From the NCBI GenBank assembly GCA_001303705.1, contig LJUI01000120.1, forward strand, positions 7,852 to 15,544: 7,693 bases of DNA, written 5' to 3'. This DNA comes from a candidate division TA06 bacterium SM23_40 (GTDB lineage Bacteria > LJUI01 > SM1-40). The notes beneath the pieces were generated by a model that worked only from the letters and a program-made list of their open reading frames with translations, had not been told where the DNA came from and searched no databases. The position numbers and the translations under genes are program-made. Positions 4,098 to 7,693 of the stretch are shown one piece after another (position 1 is the stretch's first letter; every line of letters starts with the position of its first letter).

Positions 4098-6134
4098 ATG
4101 ATGTGCAGATGGCGATGGGTGGTCGCAGGCCTTGCCGTGATCGGGCTGGCATCGCCTGCTCCCGCAACAATCATCCACGTCCCGCTGGAGTACGCAACCA
4201 TCCAGTCCGGGATCGACGCGGCGGTCAACGGGGACACGGTGCTGGTCGCCGATGGCACGTATGGCGGTCCGGGCAATCGGGATATCGACTTCTGGGGCAA
4301 GAGCGTACTCCTCACATCTGAGAACGGACCCGAGTCGACGATCATCGACTGTGAGGGCACCCCGACCAACCCACACCGGGGATTCCATTTCCACAATGGA
4401 GAGAGTGCAAGCTCAGTCGTAAGAGGCTTTACCATCAAGAACGGGTGTACGGCCTACGGTGGCGGCGTCTGCTGTGAGAACGCCTCCGCTCCGCGCCTGG
4501 TGGGCAATACCTTTCTGGGGAATGTCGCCAACAGTGGCGGGGCGATCAGGTGTGCGGGCTCTTCCCCCGCGATTGTCGGCAACGCGTTCATCGACAACAC
4601 GGCCAATAGCGGTGGTGGCGGGATCTCATGCCTCTACGCGTCTCCGCTCATCTCGGACAACGTGATCAGGGAGAATGCGGCGGGCTGGTTTGGCGCCGCG
4701 ATCGAGTGCTGGGGCTACTCATCTCCCCAGGTGTTGAATAACAGTATCGAGGCGAACTACAGCAGGTACGGCGCCGGACTCTACTGCTACGATCACTCCT
4801 CTCCCATGATCAAAGGGAACACGATCAGCGGGAATGCGACCTACTACAGTGGCACGGGTATTCACTGCAAGGAGTACTCGTCCCCGACCATTGAGGACAA
4901 CACGATCACAGAGAATATGGCCGGAGGGGGACCTGGCGGAGGGATCTACACCCACGAGAACTGCTCTCCGACGATCGTGGGGAATATCATCTCCGGAAAT
5001 GCAGCCCCAGGGCTCTTCGGCTCCGGTGGGGGAGTCATGTGTGACGGGGGCTCTCCGACGATCTCCTACAACGTGATCTCAGAGAATCTGGCTTCGGCGA
5101 ATGGGGGCGGGTTTCACTGCACGGATGGTGCCGTCCTGGCGGTGGGCAACATGGTGAAAGAGAACGTGGCGGACGCAGGAGGGGGCGTCTGGGTGGCATC
5201 CTCTGGTATCGTCGGCTGGAATACGATCGAAGGCAATGCCGCCGAACACAGCGGTGGTGGTATGAGAATCAGCGGGTCGGTGCCTCCCACTGTCGTAGGC
5301 AACAGGATCGTGAACAACACCGGAGGGCGCGGTGGGGGTATCTGCTGCGTTTCCGCCGATCCCAGCATTACTGACAATGTTATCGCGAACACCCTGGCCT
5401 CTCTCGGCCATGCCCAGGGGGGCGGCATCCACTGCTGGGGCGGATCCCCGCTCATCGCCCGCAACACCATTGCAAACAACACTGCCTCAATGGAGGGCGG
5501 CGGCATCTCCTGCACCTTCAGCGCCTCCCCGATCGTGGTCAACTCCATTCTCTGGGGAGATACTGCAGCCACTGGATTAGAGGTCTATCTGGAGGCGACG
5601 AGCTCGATCGTCATCACATATTCAGACGTGACGGAGGGGTGGCTCGGCGAGGGGAATATCGATGCCGATCCGATGTTTGTGCTGGAGGCAGGGGAGGACT
5701 ACCGTCTCCTCTGGGGCTCACCGTGTATCGATGCGGGCCATCCGGACTCGCTTGACCCCGACGGCACACGGAGGGACATGGGTGCGCACTTCTTCGATCA
5801 GGACGACTATCTCACTCTGTATCTGACCCCTGAGACTACCCAGGTATCACCTGGTGGCGAATTGCAGGTTCACTACACGGTGATCAATCGACGGGCGGAG
5901 CCTGAGGAATTCTGGGTCGCTGCCGGGGTCATGACGCCGGGTGGCGATTCGCTCCTGATCATGGGGCCCGATCGTTACGTGGTGCCGGCGGAGTATACTG
6001 CCCGGGTTCCGGTACTTCACCACGTGCCACCCGCGGCACCGCTCGGCCACTATCACTATGGATCTGCGATCGGGCGGCGTCCTTCGATGTTTTACGACTG
6101 GGACGATTTTCGGTTCACAGTAGGGGAGCCGTAA
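4098..6134 (+). CDS. Secreted right-handed parallel beta-helix protein, copy 2 (intact)
   Basis: This is the only undamaged member of the array, 678 residues. Residues 1-23 are a Sec signal peptide: basic start CRWRW, hydrophobic core, cleavage after APA. Residues 24-115 form the N-terminal cap, with HVPLEYATIQSGIDAA, GDTVLVADGTY and the ENGPESTIIDC strand. About 14 rungs of 20-27 residues follow (roughly 117-490), each like GGGIxC-xxSP-xIxxNxIxxN, typical of the PbH1/Beta_helix folds. A linker GNIDADPMF (519-527) and DAGHPDSLDPDGT lead to a beta-sandwich-like C-terminal domain (about 568-678). No enzymatic residues can be assigned, so it may be an adhesin, a surface protein or a polysaccharide-active protein. 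I chose ATG 4098 because AGAAGAGGA (4082-4090) sits 7 nt upstream and the sisters start at the same place; GTG 4071 would add nine residues before the signal peptide. No membrane anchor or known sorting tail is seen. Confidence 0.9.
   Translation: MMCRWRWVVAGLAVIGLASPAPATIIHVPLEYATIQSGIDAAVNGDTVLVADGTYGGPGNRDIDFWGKSVLLTSENGPESTIIDCEGTPTNPHRGFHFHNGESASSVVRGFTIKNGCTAYGGGVCCENASAPRLVGNTFLGNVANSGGAIRCAGSSPAIVGNAFIDNTANSGGGGISCLYASPLISDNVIRENAAGWFGAAIECWGYSSPQVLNNSIEANYSRYGAGLYCYDHSSPMIKGNTISGNATYYSGTGIHCKEYSSPTIEDNTITENMAGGGPGGGIYTHENCSPTIVGNIISGNAAPGLFGSGGGVMCDGGSPTISYNVISENLASANGGGFHCTDGAVLAVGNMVKENVADAGGGVWVASSGIVGWNTIEGNAAEHSGGGMRISGSVPPTVVGNRIVNNTGGRGGGICCVSADPSITDNVIANTLASLGHAQGGGIHCWGGSPLIARNTIANNTASMEGGGISCTFSASPIVVNSILWGDTAATGLEVYLEATSSIVITYSDVTEGWLGEGNIDADPMFVLEAGEDYRLLWGSPCIDAGHPDSLDPDGTRRDMGAHFFDQDDYLTLYLTPETTQVSPGGELQVHYTVINRRAEPEEFWVAAGVMTPGGDSLLIMGPDRYVVPAEYTARVPVLHHVPPAAPLGHYHYGSAIGRRPSMFYDWDDFRFTVGEP
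5712..5831 (+). repeat. Constant junction segment of copy 2 (partner 3611-3730)
   Basis: This is the partner of 3611-3730, in the intact gene. It spans residues 539-578, from the WGSPCIDAG motif through MGAHFFDQDDY to YLTP. Direct repeats of this length and identity within 2.1 kb are potential substrates for homologous recombination or gene conversion. Confidence 0.85.
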
Positions 6135-6163
6135 TCCGGGCCGGGCATCGTTCTATAGGTCGT

Positions 6164-6183
6164 GCGGGTCGTTCTGAACCCGC
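6164..6183 (+). promoter_or_regulatory. Stem-loop next to the ribosome site of copy 3
   Basis: GCGGGT 6164-6169 pairs with ACCCGC 6178-6183 around an 8-nt loop. It stops directly before AGAGAGGAGG, the ribosome site for ATG 6202. The 67-bp gap between copies 2 and 3 shows no T-run terminator and no promoter I would support, so copy 3 is probably read from upstream. Confidence 0.35.
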
Positions 6184-6201
6184 AGAGAGGAGGTACTCGA
6201 A

Positions 6202-7571
6202 ATGATGTGGACATGGCGATGGCTCATCATAGGTTTTGCCGTGATCAGCCTTGCATCGGTCGTTTCCGCAACGGTGATTCACGTTCCTCTGGAGTATGCG
6301 ACCATCCAGGCGGGGATCAACGCGGCGCAGGAAGGCGATACGGTTCTGGTGGCTGATGGAACGTATACCGGTGTGGGGAACCGGGATCTGGACTTCGGTG
6401 GCGTGAACATGGTGGTGATGTCGGAAAGCGGGCGGGAGGCTACGATCATCGACTGCCAGTACCAGGGCCGTGGGTTCCACTTCCACAGCGGGGAGGGATC
6501 GACATCGGTAGTACAGGGGTTCACGATCAAGAACGGATCCGACTACGACGGGGGTGGTATCTTCGTCGAGAATAGCGAACCCGTCATCCGTGAGAACCGA
6601 ATCACGAACAATACACTGGCTGACTGGTATCTGTACGGAGCAGGCATATGCTGTCGCGATGCCGCGCCTCACATCGTGAATAATCTCGTGGCCTACAACA
6701 CGCTCGCCTACGATGGCGGCGGCATCTATATCAATGGCGGACTCACCATTGGAGACACCACGCTATTCGCCCTCGTGCGAGGGAACACCATCGTGGGCAA
6801 CGAGACATTCTCCGGCTGGGGCGTCTCATATGGGGCCGGTATCCACGTAGAGGAAGCATCTCCTCTCATCGTGGACAATTTGATCATCGGCAACATAGTC
6901 GACGTCGGCTGCGGCGGCGGGATCTCCTGCTCGGCTGCCTCGCCCACGATCGTCAACAACACGGTCAGCGCCAACAATGGCAGTTCCGATGCCGGAGCGA
7001 TCTACTGCGAGAACTATTCCTCCGCGACAGTCATGAACTCGATTCTGTGGGGCAACATCGCGTACGGGGGAAATGAAGTCGTGGTCACCGCCAGCAGTTC
7101 GATCGACATCACCTACTCGGACATCGAAGGCGGCTGGACAGGCCAGGGCAACATAGACGAGGATCCCATGTTCGTCTTTGCCGACAGGAGAGACTATCGT
7201 CTGCTGTGGGGGTCGCCCTGCATCGACGCCGGGCATCCGGATTCTCTCGGACGGTCTATCTGACGCCCGCGGATACAACGATCCCGCAATACCCGTATGG
7301 GCATCTGGAAGTCGCATACACCGTGATCAATCGTCATCCGCAGGCGGAACCGTTCTGGGTTCTGACCGAGGCCGTTTTGCCTAACGGCAACCCCGTGACG
7401 GTCTTCGGTCCGGATCACTATGTATTGCCGGCCAATACGACAGTACAGAGGCATATCACTCACGATGTGCCGCCGGCAGCGCCTCCCGGCATGTACCAGT
7501 ACCGATCGAAGATCGGCGTGCCGCCTTCGACGCTGTACGACGAGGACTGGTTCGTTTTCGAGGTGCTGTAA
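6202..7571 (+). pseudogene. Secreted right-handed beta-helix protein, copy 3, broken by a deletion frameshift
   Basis: ATG 6202 has an AGAGGAGG ribosome site at 6186-6193. The first 23 residues are a signal peptide (MWTWRW, then a hydrophobic core ending in VSA), followed by the family cap (HVPLEYATIQAGINAA, GDTVLVADGTY) and about eight rungs with GGGI and NNT/GN turns. The frame stays true through the GNIDEDPMF linker to HPDSL at 7236-7248, then runs into TGA 7261-7263. The remaining C-terminal domain continues in another frame from about 7248 (TVYLTP onward) to TAA 7569-7571. Compared with copy 2, about 58 bp are missing, removing most of the DPDGT...DQDDYLTL segment. The truncated product would be 353 residues without a C-terminal domain. 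The surviving domain (to FVFEVL) is otherwise intact, so the lesion looks young. Confidence 0.85.
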
Positions 7572-7693
7572 TCGCAGCCCGAATCGAGTCGAGGACACCG
7601 GGTAAGCCCGCTCTTCCAGGTTGAAGGGCTGGCCGTCTCGTGGCCGGGGCGTCGAGCATCGGGGGCCGTGTTGTTGCTTCCCGAGTGGTCCCT
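7572..7693 (+). other. Non-coding 3' flank of the array
   Basis: No gene is supported in the last 122 bases. CTTC 7612-7615 can pair with GAAG 7622-7625, extended by AGCC 7605-7608 with GGCT 7626-7629 after a 4-nt bulge. No T-run follows. The window ends shortly after the flank element at 7649-7676. Confidence 0.4.
7649..7676 (+). repeat. Flank element, right copy (partner at 2579-2606)
   Basis: This is the same 28-bp element as at 2579-2606, with differences at positions 4, 13, 22, 27 and 28; a GGTCC follows both copies slightly further on. The clean complementary arm seen at the left copy (AACGGC) is absent here, so the hairpin is not conserved even though the sequence is. That argues for a duplicated flank rather than two independent terminators. 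Confidence 0.6.

Noticed and set aside
4458-5571. Periodic repeats of about 70-80 bp as a CRISPR or DNA satellite
   Set aside because: The period follows protein rungs with strong codon-level variation; there are no exact repeats or uniform spacers.
5799-6134. PEP-CTERM, type IX secretion or LPXTG sorting signal at the end of copy 2
   Set aside because: The protein ends FRFTVGEP with no transmembrane tail, no Arg cluster and no recognised type IX motif.
1-7693. Insertion sequence or phage origin for the array
   Set aside because: There is no transposase, integrase, terminal inverted repeat pair or target-site duplication that I can support; the flanking 28-bp elements are direct and imperfect.

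Overview
The window carries three unrelated blocks, all on the + strand, in DNA of fairly high GC (my estimate is about 60%). There is no rRNA, tRNA, CRISPR array or transposase, so placement is uncertain. Several features fit an anaerobic, mostly uncultured bacterium of the FCB superphylum type (Eisenbacteria, Latescibacteria or Zixibacteria-like): a cytosolic group 3 [NiFe] hydrogenase, repeated secreted beta-helix proteins with the 'TIQxGIDAA...GDTVLVADGTY' entry, and a C-terminal beta-sandwich ending in a 'G.pPS..YD.D.F.F.V' pattern. This is inference from family style.

Block 1 (1-1304) is the end of a hydrogenase operon: the last codons of an upstream gene, then the complete large (alpha) subunit, coupled through a GTGA stop/start overlap that sits inside a 38-bp-period tandem duplication. 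The large subunit ends exactly at the histidine where the maturation protease normally cuts, so it has no C-terminal peptide. Two GC-rich hairpins follow.

Block 2 (1305-2409) is a 313-bp intergenic region with several mutually compatible or competing RNA stems, then a lone EcfT/CbiQ-type membrane subunit of an energy-coupling-factor importer. No ATPase or substrate-binding subunit is adjacent.

Block 3 (2410-7693) is a tandem array of three paralogous secreted right-handed beta-helix proteins. A near-consensus sigma-70 promoter at 2438-2466 is followed by a compact hairpin-rich stretch that ends in a terminator-like stem and T-run, then by two degenerate copies of the family's own gene-start module. 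Copy 1 (2849-4036) is interrupted by an amber codon just after the signal peptide and has lost about 22 codons in frame. Copy 2 (4098-6134) is intact, with 678 residues and about 14 rungs. Copy 3 (6202-7571) has lost about 58 bp at the helix/C-terminal-domain junction and is frameshifted. The family has a constant 23-residue signal peptide, a constant N-terminal cap and a constant C-terminal domain around a helix of variable length. In one 40-codon stretch, copies 1 and 2 differ at 13 bases but at only one amino acid, so the family was under purifying selection and inactivation looks recent. One intact gene flanked by two broken, recombinable paralogs is the most interesting system here: it could be a silent-copy reservoir for a surface protein, or simply a decaying array.
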